Shown: one piece after another, positions 56,893-64,000 of the stretch
Position numbering within the stretch: position 1 is the stretch's first letter
Layout of the letters: the number at the start of each line of letters is the position of its first letter
Origin: Streptomyces sp. NBC_00457
GTDB lineage: Bacteria; Actinomycetota; Actinomycetes; Streptomycetales; Streptomycetaceae
DNA: 64,000 nt
Direction of reading: 5' to 3'
Assembly (NCBI RefSeq): GCF_036014015.1
Contig: NZ_CP107905.1
Span: 2,232,001-2,296,000, forward strand
Made by a program: the position numbers and the translations under genes
Notes under the pieces: generated by a model
The model's input: the letters and a program-made list of their open reading frames with translations, nothing else
Database searches by the model: none
Told to the model about the DNA's origin: nothing

Positions 56893-58745
56893 CGCACGAC
56901 CGCCTCCTCCACCAGCAGCCGCCCCGCCGCCGCGATCGACTCGGCGTCGATGCCCGCGGCGTGCAGCTGCTCCTCCGGCGACGCGGAGCCCGGCATCGAC
57001 CGCACGGCGAGCCGCGCCAGCCGCGGCACGGGCCGGCCGTCGAGGAACGCGGTGAGGACGGCGTCGCCGATGCCGCCCTCCTCGTGGTGGTCCTCCACGG
57101 TGAGCAGACAGCCGGTGTCCTCGGCCGCCTTGCGCAGGGTGGGCAGGTCGGCGGGCTTGACCGAGTAGAGGTCGATCACCCGGACGGCGATGCCCTCCCC
57201 CTTCAGCGCGTCGGCGGCGGCCAGCGCCTCGTGCACGGTGACACCGGCCGCGACGAGCGTCATCCGGTCCTGGTCCGAGGAGCGCAGCACCTTGCTGCCG
57301 CCGACGGGGAACTCCTCGTCGGGGCCGTAGATCACCGGGCTCTTGCCGCGTGAAGTGCGCAGATAGCGGATGCCGTCGCAGCCCGCCATGGCGGCGACGA
57401 GGTGGGCGGCCTGGTTGGCGTCGCACGGGTACAGCACCGTCGAGTCGTGCACCGCCCGCATCATCGCCAGGTCCTCCAGACCCATCTGCGAGGGCCCGTC
57501 CTGCCCGATCGCGACACCGGCGTGCGAGCCGACGAGGTTGATGCCGGCACCGCTGACGGAGGCCATGCGTACGAAGTCGTAGGCGCGGGTGAGGAACGCG
57601 GCGAACGTGGACGCGTACGGCACCCAGCCGCGTGCCGCGAACCCGACCGCATTGGCGACCATCTGCTGCTCGGCGATGTAGCACTCGAAGAACCGGTCGG
57701 GGTGTTCCTTGGCGAAGAACTCGGCCCGCGTGGAGTCGCTGACCTCGCCGTCGAGGGCGACGACGTCCTCGCGCGCGGTGCCGAGCGCGGTGAGCGCCTG
57801 ACCGTAGGCGTCCCGGGTCGCGACCCCCTCTCGATGGCTCTCCTTGTCCCACCGGGGCAGTTCGAGCTGCGCGGTGCCCACGGAGTGCAGCATCCGGGCG
57901 GCGGGCGGCTCCTGGACGTGGACACGCAGGTCGCGTCGTCCGCCGAGTTCGGCGATGGCCTCGTCGGCCTCCGGCAGCGGCTTGCCGTGCAGTCCCTCGC
58001 GGTCCTGGACGGCCTCGACGCCCTTGCCCTTGAGTGTGCGGGCGAGGATCACGGTCGGCTGGCCGCTGGTCGACAGTGCCTCGCCGTAGGCGCGGTCGAT
58101 CGCGTCGACGTCGTGTCCGTCGATCTCCACGGTGTGCCAGCCGAAGGCCTGGAAGCGGCGGGCGTAGGCGTCGAGGTCGTGACCGTGCCGGGTGGGGCCG
58201 CGCTGGCCCAGCCGGTTGACGTCGACGATCGCGGTGAGGTTGTCCAGATGCTCGTACGCCGCCTGCTCGGCGGCCTCCCACACGGACCCCTCGGCCAGCT
58301 CGCTGTCGCCGCACAGCACCCACACCCGGTATCCGGTGCGGTCCAGCCGCTTGCCGGCCAGCGCGATGCCGGCGCCGACGGGCAGTCCCTGACCGAGCGA
58401 GCCGGTGGCCGTCTCGACCCAGGGCAGGCGCCGGGGCGTCGGGTGTCCTTCGAGCCGGCTGCCCAGCTTGCGGAAGGTGAGCAGCGCGTCGTCGTCGAGG
58501 GCGCCGGCCGCCTTGTACATGGCGTACAGCAGGGGCGAGGCGTGTCCCTTGGAGAGCACGAAGCGGTCGGCGGCGGGGTGGGCGGGGCGGTCGAAGTCGT
58601 AGCGGAAGTGGTGGGCGAGCAGGACCGCCATCAGGTCGGCGGCGGACATCGAGGACGTGGGGTGCCCGGAGCCCGCGGCGGCCGCGGCACGGACGCTGTC
58701 CACGCGCAACTGCTGGGCGAGTTCCTGGAGTTCACCGGTGTTCAT
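56889..58745 (-). CDS. Transketolase
   Basis: A 618-aa TPP enzyme that moves two-carbon units in the pentose phosphate pathway. GSGHPTSSMSAADLMAVL near residue 26 and GDSELAEGSVWEA near residue 155 form the TPP-binding domain. The Pyr domain (about 310-480) contains FECYIAEQQMVANAVGFAARG with the catalytic Glu. The C-terminal domain is about 490-615. It is shorter than canonical 660-700-aa transketolases and resembles the single-chain short type. It is unlikely to be the main tkt, given its place between an NDH-2-like gene and a repair polymerase. Both ends overlap neighbours by 4 bp. Confidence 0.9.
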   Translation of the reverse strand: MNTGELQELAQQLRVDSVRAAAAAGSGHPTSSMSAADLMAVLLAHHFRYDFDRPAHPAADRFVLSKGHASPLLYAMYKAAGALDDDALLTFRKLGSRLEGHPTPRRLPWVETATGSLGQGLPVGAGIALAGKRLDRTGYRVWVLCGDSELAEGSVWEAAEQAAYEHLDNLTAIVDVNRLGQRGPTRHGHDLDAYARRFQAFGWHTVEIDGHDVDAIDRAYGEALSTSGQPTVILARTLKGKGVEAVQDREGLHGKPLPEADEAIAELGGRRDLRVHVQEPPAARMLHSVGTAQLELPRWDKESHREGVATRDAYGQALTALGTAREDVVALDGEVSDSTRAEFFAKEHPDRFFECYIAEQQMVANAVGFAARGWVPYASTFAAFLTRAYDFVRMASVSGAGINLVGSHAGVAIGQDGPSQMGLEDLAMMRAVHDSTVLYPCDANQAAHLVAAMAGCDGIRYLRTSRGKSPVIYGPDEEFPVGGSKVLRSSDQDRMTLVAAGVTVHEALAAADALKGEGIAVRVIDLYSVKPADLPTLRKAAEDTGCLLTVEDHHEEGGIGDAVLTAFLDGRPVPRLARLAVRSMPGSASPEEQLHAAGIDAESIAAAGRLLVEEAVVR

Positions 58746-60205
58746 GAGGCTCCTTCCGCGGGGTCGTCGGAACGCTTGACGGGGCCGGGTGGTTCGGGGT
58801 GCTCGGTGCTGTGCGGTGCCTCGATGGACTCCGTCGCCGTCCCGGGCCGCTCGGGCGTCTGTGGCTTCTCCGGCGTCGGTGGCTTCTCCCGCTGCTCCGC
58901 CCCGCCCGGCACCCGCGCCAGTTCCGGTGAGGCCGTGTCCAGGGGCACCGACCAGGACCGTACGAGCCCCAACTGGACGGCCTGGCGCGGCAGTACAGCG
59001 TCGAGCAGCCAGTCGGCGGCCACCCGGACGCGGTTGCCGGGCATCGCCGCGAGGTGGTAGCCGCGGGTGACCGCCCCGGCGAGCGGGCCGGCCAGCGGCA
59101 CGCCGAGCGGGTTGGCGGCGGCCTGCGCGCCGCCCAGGTCCACGACGAACCCCAGGTCACGGTGGCGGTAGACGCGCCGCTCGCCGATGCCGAGGGAGGC
59201 GGCGACGTTGTGGCCGACGGCCTTGCCGTGCCGCCAGGCGTGCTGCGCGGTCATCGGTGTGAAGGAGCCGGGCTTGTTCAGATCGGGCACGGCGGCCGCG
59301 TCACCGCAGGCGAACACCTCGGGCCGGCCCGGCACTTGGAGGTACGGGTCGACGATCAGCCGCCCGCGCTCCAGTGGCTGCCCGATGCCCTCGACGAGCG
59401 GATCGGGCCGCACGCCCACGCACCACACCAGCGTCCGCGTCTCCACGAACTCCCCGTCGGTCAGCAGGACTCCGTCGTGCGTGGCCTCCTTCACCGAGGT
59501 GCCCATGCGGACGTCGACGCCCCGCCGCCGCAGTACCCGGTCGGCGGTGCGCGAGAGATGCTCGTCCAGTTCGGGCAGGACGCGCGGCGCGATGTCGAGC
59601 AGCAGCCAGCGCGGGCGCATTCCGCCCCGCAGCGGATGCCCGCGCACCTGGGCGTCCGTGTACCGATGCCCCTGCGCGGCGACCTCGGTGCCGGTGTATC
59701 CGGCGCCCACGACGACGAAGGTGCACCGGGCGGCACAGCTCTTGGGGTCGTCCGCGCCGGCCGCGAGCTCCACCTGCCGGGTCACGTGGTCCCGCAGATA
59801 CAGCGCCTCGGGCAGCCCGCGGAAGCCGTGCGCGTGCTCGGCGACACCGGGGATCGGCAGCAGCTTGTTCACGCTGCCGACGGCCAGCACCAGCCGGTCG
59901 TACTCCAGCGTGCCGGCGCCGCCCTCCGGGTCGGAGTAGTGCACGGTGCGCGCGTCCAGGTCGACGCCGTCCGCCTCGCCGAGCACCAGCCGTACCCGGG
60001 GCAGGGTGCCCGAGAGGGAGACGGTGACCCGGCGCGGTTCCAGGATGCCGGCGGCGACCTGGGGCAGCAGGGGCAGATACAGGAAGTAGTCGGTCGGGTT
60101 CAGCAGGGTGATCTCGGCGCGGTGCCGGGTCAGCCGGGACAGCGTGCGGGCCGCCTGATACCCGGCGAAACCGGCACCGACGATCACGATGCGGGGTCGA
60201 CTCAC
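58742..60205 (-). CDS. NDH-2-like NAD(P)/FAD oxidoreductase
   Basis: A 487-aa flavoprotein of the type II NADH dehydrogenase family: the FAD fold IVIVGAGFAGYQAARTL at 5-21, the NAD fold FVVVGAGYTGTEVAAQG near 165, and FACGDAAAVPDLNKPGSFTPMTAQHAW near 300. It probably passes electrons from NADH to quinone at the membrane. The last 65 residues are a Pro/Glu-rich tail (PTPEKPQTPERPGT) with no family counterpart. GTG 60205 with GGAGG upstream is the start. It is the first gene of the leftward run that continues into gvp. Confidence 0.9.
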   Translation of the reverse strand: MSRPRIVIVGAGFAGYQAARTLSRLTRHRAEITLLNPTDYFLYLPLLPQVAAGILEPRRVTVSLSGTLPRVRLVLGEADGVDLDARTVHYSDPEGGAGTLEYDRLVLAVGSVNKLLPIPGVAEHAHGFRGLPEALYLRDHVTRQVELAAGADDPKSCAARCTFVVVGAGYTGTEVAAQGHRYTDAQVRGHPLRGGMRPRWLLLDIAPRVLPELDEHLSRTADRVLRRRGVDVRMGTSVKEATHDGVLLTDGEFVETRTLVWCVGVRPDPLVEGIGQPLERGRLIVDPYLQVPGRPEVFACGDAAAVPDLNKPGSFTPMTAQHAWRHGKAVGHNVAASLGIGERRVYRHRDLGFVVDLGGAQAAANPLGVPLAGPLAGAVTRGYHLAAMPGNRVRVAADWLLDAVLPRQAVQLGLVRSWSVPLDTASPELARVPGGAEQREKPPTPEKPQTPERPGTATESIEAPHSTEHPEPPGPVKRSDDPAEGAS

Positions 60206-60354
60206 GGTTCGCCTCCGGCGCTTTCGCTCGTACGAGGTTTTCCGCGTCCCCCTGGTCAGTGGCCCCAAACGCGGCCCGCGCGGGCGTTTCGCCCCCATGG
60301 CCAGGGATACCCGGCCGGTGACCAGGCCCGCCCCCGCCCCGGAGGTGTCCCCCC
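60206..60354. promoter_or_regulatory. Divergent promoter region with SigB-like elements
   Basis: On the minus strand GTTT-N15-GGGGAC (about 60274 to 60250) is one base off the SigB consensus and would drive the NDH-2 gene. On the plus strand GTTT (60286) N14 GGGATAC is a looser match for the F420-oxidoreductase gene. The match quality is moderate, so either could be chance. Confidence 0.4.
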
Positions 60355-61320
60355 ATGCCCGAGTACGGCTACTTCCTCGCGACCGAGGAGTTCGGCCCCG
60401 CAGACCTCGTCGAGCAGGCCAGGATGGCGGAACAGGCCGGATTCCAGTCGCTGTGGATCTCGGACCACTACCACCCGTGGAACGACGCCCAGGGCCAGAG
60501 CCCGTTCGTCTGGTCGGTGATCGGCGCGATCTCCGAGGCCGTGTCACTGCCCATCGAGACGGCCGTCACCTGCCCGACCGTGCGGATCCACCCGGCGGTG
60601 GTGGCCCAGGCCGCGGCGACCAGCGCGGTGATGACGAACGGCCGCTTCAGGCTGGGCGTCGGCACCGGTGAGGCCCTGAACGAGCACATCGTCGGCCACA
60701 CCTGGCCGCCGGCCAGTGTCCGGATGGAGATGCTGGAAGAGGCGATCCAGGTGATGCGCCGGCTGTTCACGGGCGAGGAGGTCAGCCACTACGGCACCCA
60801 CTACAAGGTCGAGAACGCCCGCCTCTACACCGTCCCCGACGAGCCCATACCGATCGACATCTCCGGCTTCGGACCGGCGGCGACCGCGCTCGCGGCCCGC
60901 GTGGGCGACGGCTACATCACGATGATGCCGGACGAGGCACTCGTGGAGAACTTCCGCAAGGGCGGCGGCGGCACCAAGCCGGTGAGCGGCGGCGTGAAGG
61001 TCTGCTACGGCACCGACCGCGACGTGGCCGTACGCACCGTCCACCGGCTGTGGGCCAACCAGCTGCTGCCCGGCGAGATGGGCCAGATCCTGCCCTCGCC
61101 CAAGCACTTCGAGCAGTTGGAGCCGCTGATCACCGAGGAGATGGTGAGCGAGAAGTCGGTGTGCGGGGACGACGTCGACGAACACGTCGCCGCGCTCGCC
61201 GCGTTCGACGAGGCCGGCTTCGACCGGATCTACGTCAACCAGATCGGGCCCGACCAGCGCGGCTTCTTCGACTTCTACCGCACCAAGGTGCTGCCGCAGC
61301 TCCAGCAGGCCGGCCACTGA
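60355..61320 (+). CDS. F420-dependent LLM-class oxidoreductase (TIGR03557 type)
   Basis: A 321-aa TIM-barrel enzyme of the bacterial luciferase-like family using coenzyme F420. YGYFLATEEFGPADLVEQARMAEQAGF, ISDHYHPWNDAQGQSPFVWSVIGA, and GVGTGEALNEHI with the G-x-G-T-G-E-x-L-NEH motif are those of the G6PDH-like F420 subfamily. The substrate may be an alcohol or sugar phosphate; true glucose-6-phosphate activity is not certain. The next gene starts 20 bp downstream, so the two are probably cotranscribed. Confidence 0.92.
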   Translation: MPEYGYFLATEEFGPADLVEQARMAEQAGFQSLWISDHYHPWNDAQGQSPFVWSVIGAISEAVSLPIETAVTCPTVRIHPAVVAQAAATSAVMTNGRFRLGVGTGEALNEHIVGHTWPPASVRMEMLEEAIQVMRRLFTGEEVSHYGTHYKVENARLYTVPDEPIPIDISGFGPAATALAARVGDGYITMMPDEALVENFRKGGGGTKPVSGGVKVCYGTDRDVAVRTVHRLWANQLLPGEMGQILPSPKHFEQLEPLITEEMVSEKSVCGDDVDEHVAALAAFDEAGFDRIYVNQIGPDQRGFFDFYRTKVLPQLQQAGH

Positions 61321-61339
61321 TCCGTACGGGGGCGAGTCA

Positions 61340-62434
61340 GTGATGAAACTCCACCGGCCCGTGGTGTCGGTGTACACGGTGCCGACGGACGGACCCGAGG
61401 CCGACGGCACGCTGACGTGGGACACGACGACCGTGGTGATCGCCGAGGTGACGACCGACGACGCGACGGGCACGGGCTGGACCTACGGACCGGCGGCCGT
61501 CGGCGACTTCCTGACCAAGCACCTCGCTCCGCTGGTCGAGGGCCGCAGCGCCCTGGACATACCCGCCGTGCACACCGCGATGTGCCGCTCCGTGCGCAAC
61601 GCCGGACGACCCGGCATCGCCGCGTGCGCGATCTCCGCGGTCGACATCGCCCTGTGGGACCTCAAGGCCCGGCTCCTGGAACTCCCGCTGGCCCGCCTCC
61701 TCGGCGTCGCCCATGAGCGGGTTCCGGTCTACGGCAGCGGCGGCTTCACGACGTACCACGACACCCATCTGGCCGCCCAGTTGAACGGCTGGGTGCACGG
61801 GCAGCACATCCCGCGGGTCAAGATCAAGATCGGCGAGAGCTGGGGCCGGGCGGTCACCCGCGACCTGGCCCGCGTCCACGCCGCCCGCCAAGTGATCGGC
61901 CCGGAAGCCGAGTTGTACGTCGACGCGAACGGCGCCTACACCCGCAAGCAGGCGGTCCGGGTCGGCCACGCGCTCGCCGAGCACGGCGTCGGCTGGTTCG
62001 AGGAACCCGTCTCCTCCGACGACCTGACCGGCCTGCGCCTGGTCCGCGACGCGCTGGTCAGCGACGTGACCGCCGGCGAATACGGTTACGACCTGCCGTA
62101 CTTCGCCCGCATGATCGCCGCCGGCGCGGTCGACTGCCTCCAGGTCGACGCGACCCGCTGCGGCGGCCTCACGGAGTTCCTTCGCGCCGCCGCACTGGCT
62201 CACGCCCACGGCCTGGAGGTCTCCACCCACTGCGCCCCGCACGCCCACGCCGCCGCGGCCGCCGCGATCCCCAACCTCCGCCACATCGAGTGGTTCCACG
62301 ACCACGTCCGCATCGAGGACATGTTCTTCGACGGCGCGCTGGACCCGACGGGCGGCTCCGTACGACCGCTCCGCGGGGTGGGCCACGGCTTGACGCTGCG
62401 GACGGACGAGGTGGCGGAGTTCAGGGTCGCCTGA
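61340..62434 (+). CDS. Enolase-superfamily (mandelate racemase-like) protein
   Basis: A 364-aa protein with an N-terminal capping domain (about 1-120) and a (beta/alpha)7-beta barrel. The metal/base residues are KIKIGE near residue 158 (KxK), DANGAYTRKQA near residue 194, the Glu in WFEEPVSSDD near residue 219 and VTAGEYGYD near residue 243. A His on the opposite face is probable in STHCAPHAHAA. Likely an acid-sugar dehydratase or racemase; the substrate is unknown. It starts at GTG 61340 or ATG 61343 and is coupled to the F420 enzyme. Confidence 0.87.
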   Translation: MMKLHRPVVSVYTVPTDGPEADGTLTWDTTTVVIAEVTTDDATGTGWTYGPAAVGDFLTKHLAPLVEGRSALDIPAVHTAMCRSVRNAGRPGIAACAISAVDIALWDLKARLLELPLARLLGVAHERVPVYGSGGFTTYHDTHLAAQLNGWVHGQHIPRVKIKIGESWGRAVTRDLARVHAARQVIGPEAELYVDANGAYTRKQAVRVGHALAEHGVGWFEEPVSSDDLTGLRLVRDALVSDVTAGEYGYDLPYFARMIAAGAVDCLQVDATRCGGLTEFLRAAALAHAHGLEVSTHCAPHAHAAAAAAIPNLRHIEWFHDHVRIEDMFFDGALDPTGGSVRPLRGVGHGLTLRTDEVAEFRVA

Positions 62435-62441
62435 CGTTCGT

Positions 62442-63488
62442 TCAGGGTCGCCTGACGGCGACAAGGCGGGCCAGTCTGCGGGCCGCCAGGATCCCGGCGC
62501 CCGCGGTGAGCGCCGTACCGATCCGGCCGCGACGCCTGGAGAGCCATTCCTGCGGGCTGTCCCCGTGGGACTCCGCGTCGAACCGCCCGTGCGCCCCGAA
62601 GTCCCGCCCGTGCGGCCCGTCGGCCGGGGTCCACAGGTTGCCGGGGTCGCGGTGCTCGCCCTCGTCCCGCTGCGCGTCGAACCCGCTCCGCGCCAGATAC
62701 CGGTCCAGCAGCCCCGGCGCCACCGCGTTGGCGACCAGCGTGGCCACCGTGGAGCCGCCCACCCAGTACTCCCGCCGCCGCCCGTGCCCCGCCGCGTGCA
62801 CGATCGCCCGCGCCGCCACCTCCGGCTGATACACGGGCGGCACGGGCCGCGCCCGCCCCGGCATCCGGCTCAACACCCAGTCGAACTGGGGGGTGTTGAC
62901 GGCGGGCAACTGCACCATCGTGGTACGGACCCGGCTCCGTTCGTGCAGCAGCTCGCACCGCAGCGACTCGTTGAACCCCTGAATCGCGTGCTTCGCGCCG
63001 CAGTACGCGGACTGCAGCGGAATCCCCCGGTAGGCGAGCGCGGAACCGACCTGCACGATGGTCCCCCGGTTCCGCGGCAGCATGTGCCGCAGCGCCGCGC
63101 GCGTGCCGAACACACAGCCCAGATACGTCACTTCGGTCACCCGCCGGAACTCGTCCGCGGTGATCTCCGTGAACGGCGCGAAGACGCCGGCGAAGGCGTT
63201 GTTGACCCATACGTCGATGCGCCCGAAGGCGTCGACGACCTGCTGGGCGGCGTCCTCCACGGCCTTGGGGTCGGCCATGTCGACGGGCACGACGAGGGCC
63301 TGGCCCCCGGCGCGCTGCACCTCATCGGCCGCCGCGGCCAGGCCCTCGCGTCCCCGGGCCAGCAGGGCGACCCGGTCGCCCCGCGCGGCGAAGGCCAGAG
63401 CCGTGGCCCGGCCCACGCCGCCGCTGGCCCCGGTGACCACGACGGCCCTGCCGCCGTTCGACAGCGGCATCCGCGACGGCGTACGCAT
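62442..63488 (-). CDS. SDR-family oxidoreductase with C-terminal extension
   Basis: A 348-aa NAD(P)-dependent reductase: VVVTGASGGVGRATALAF (nucleotide binding), NNAFAGVFAPF and YCGAKHAIQGF (Tyr and Lys of the active site). About 100 extra residues follow the SDR core, with a short hydrophobic stretch near 325-340, as in membrane-associated SDRs of Streptomyces. Substrate unknown. It is 6 bp downstream of the Holin-X gene in the same direction, and converges on the enolase gene with only 7 bp between the stops. Confidence 0.88.
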   Translation of the reverse strand: MRTPSRMPLSNGGRAVVVTGASGGVGRATALAFAARGDRVALLARGREGLAAAADEVQRAGGQALVVPVDMADPKAVEDAAQQVVDAFGRIDVWVNNAFAGVFAPFTEITADEFRRVTEVTYLGCVFGTRAALRHMLPRNRGTIVQVGSALAYRGIPLQSAYCGAKHAIQGFNESLRCELLHERSRVRTTMVQLPAVNTPQFDWVLSRMPGRARPVPPVYQPEVAARAIVHAAGHGRRREYWVGGSTVATLVANAVAPGLLDRYLARSGFDAQRDEGEHRDPGNLWTPADGPHGRDFGAHGRFDAESHGDSPQEWLSRRRGRIGTALTAGAGILAARRLARLVAVRRP

Positions 63489-63494
63489 CGCGCA

Positions 63495-64000
63495 TCACGC
63501 CCGGTGGTGCGGCTGCTCGGGGTCGATGTCCTCGGGGCGCGGCGCGGCGGGCGGTATGCCGGCGCCCGGCACGCCGGTCGCCGGTGCTCCGGCCGCCCCG
63601 CCGAGCGTGCCCGGCGTGGCGGGCGGCACCGGCGGATAGGGCGGCGCGCCCGGGGTGCCCTGCGGCATGCCGCCGAGGGCGCGTTCACGTTCCGCGGCGA
63701 GTTCGGCCTCGCGCTCCGGCGTCGGCCGGGCCGCGGACGGCCGGGCGGAGCCACGCAGCACGTAGGCCACGATGCCCAGGATCACCGCGGTGATCAGCGC
63801 GGCGGCCCAGTCGGGCAGTCCGATGGCGAGGGCCAGGCCCACAGCGAGCGCGAGGGCCGCGCCCGCGTAGAGGGCGACGGCGCCGGACGCGGCGTACAGG
63901 ACGGCCGTGCGGCGCTGCTTGCGGGTCTGCTGACGCAGTTCGTCGCGTACGGTCTCGCGCGCCACCTGCGCCAGCTCGTCGACCAGCGCCTTGTCCAAGT
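63495..64000 (-). CDS. Actinobacterial Holin-X type membrane protein, 5' end outside the window
   Basis: The visible 168 codons encode an N-terminal amphipathic helix (ALVDELAQVARETVRDELRQQTRKQ), two membrane segments (about 35-55 and 58-80), and a long Pro/Gly/Ala-rich C-terminal tail ending in EQPHHRA. The pattern matches phage-holin-like (Holin-X) proteins of unknown function. The frame reaches the window edge; a TTG at 63998 is a possible but unconvincing start, so the real start probably lies beyond 64000. Confidence 0.75.
   Translation of the reverse strand, partial: LDKALVDELAQVARETVRDELRQQTRKQRRTAVLYAASGAVALYAGAALALAVGLALAIGLPDWAAALITAVILGIVAYVLRGSARPSAARPTPEREAELAAERERALGGMPQGTPGAPPYPPVPPATPGTLGGAAGAPATGVPGAGIPPAAPRPEDIDPEQPHHRA

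Noticed and set aside
1..64000. tRNA genes, riboswitches or an integrated element
   Set aside because: No cloverleaf with a TTC-G arm, no T-box, cobalamin or other leader pattern and no direct att repeats were recognised by eye; a covariance-model search would be needed to be certain.

Overview
The window is high-GC actinobacterial DNA and almost certainly chromosomal Streptomyces. The evidence is strong GC bias at third codon positions, frequent GTG starts, long antisense shadow frames, CebR-type operators in front of CBM2-bearing cellulases, a DUF5753 regulator next to a DUF574 methyltransferase, and a gas-vesicle cluster in the streptomycete order gvpOAFGYZJLSK. No tRNA, rRNA, CRISPR array or intact mobile element was found.

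Layout. 1-2 kb: the tail of a gene, a His-rich methyltransferase and a PhyH-type oxygenase. 2-10 kb: a secreted plant-polysaccharide island. It holds a GH6 cellobiohydrolase and a GH48 processive cellulase transcribed divergently around CebR boxes, followed by a GH74 xyloglucanase behind a different LacI-type palindrome. 10-18 kb: small regulators, a pterin dehydratase, methyltransferases, a WYL regulator with an operator-like repeat across its own start, and a PL11 rhamnogalacturonan lyase. 18-23 kb: a narGHJ operon that appears eroded by in-frame deletions. NarG lacks the FS0-ligand segment and narI is absent. 23-31 kb: a stand-alone DnaK with a HAIR-like site, an OsmC protein, a MoxR ATPase / VWA-metallopeptidase pair and a membrane-anchored phosphodiesterase-like protein. 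31-38 kb: two MBL-fold hydrolases, a DedA protein, an orphan MazF-like toxin, fused IS701 and IS3 remnants, and an AA10 lytic polysaccharide monooxygenase with a perfect CebR box. After these come a PLP enzyme and a secreted protein with seven 14-residue Cys repeats. 38-50 kb: an ANTAR protein, a PAS/GAF protein, a SigB/F-family sigma factor, and a run of stress genes of which two have full matches to the SigB promoter pattern GNNT-N15-GGGTAC. 50-60 kb: a long leftward run of NADH-dehydrogenase-like protein, transketolase, LigD-type polymerase and ten gvp genes, mostly overlapping by 4 bp. 60-64 kb: an F420-dependent oxidoreductase, an enolase-superfamily protein, an SDR and a Holin-X type protein cut by the window edge.

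How parts fit together. The CebR boxes tie GH6, GH48 and, 30 kb away, the LPMO into one likely cello-oligosaccharide-induced cellulolytic response, with GH74 and PL11 attacking the surrounding xyloglucan and pectin. The 40-60 kb part looks like a general-stress island containing both a sigma factor and candidate target promoters. A dispersed element recurs seven times, always at gene 3' ends, and carries a GC-rich hairpin.
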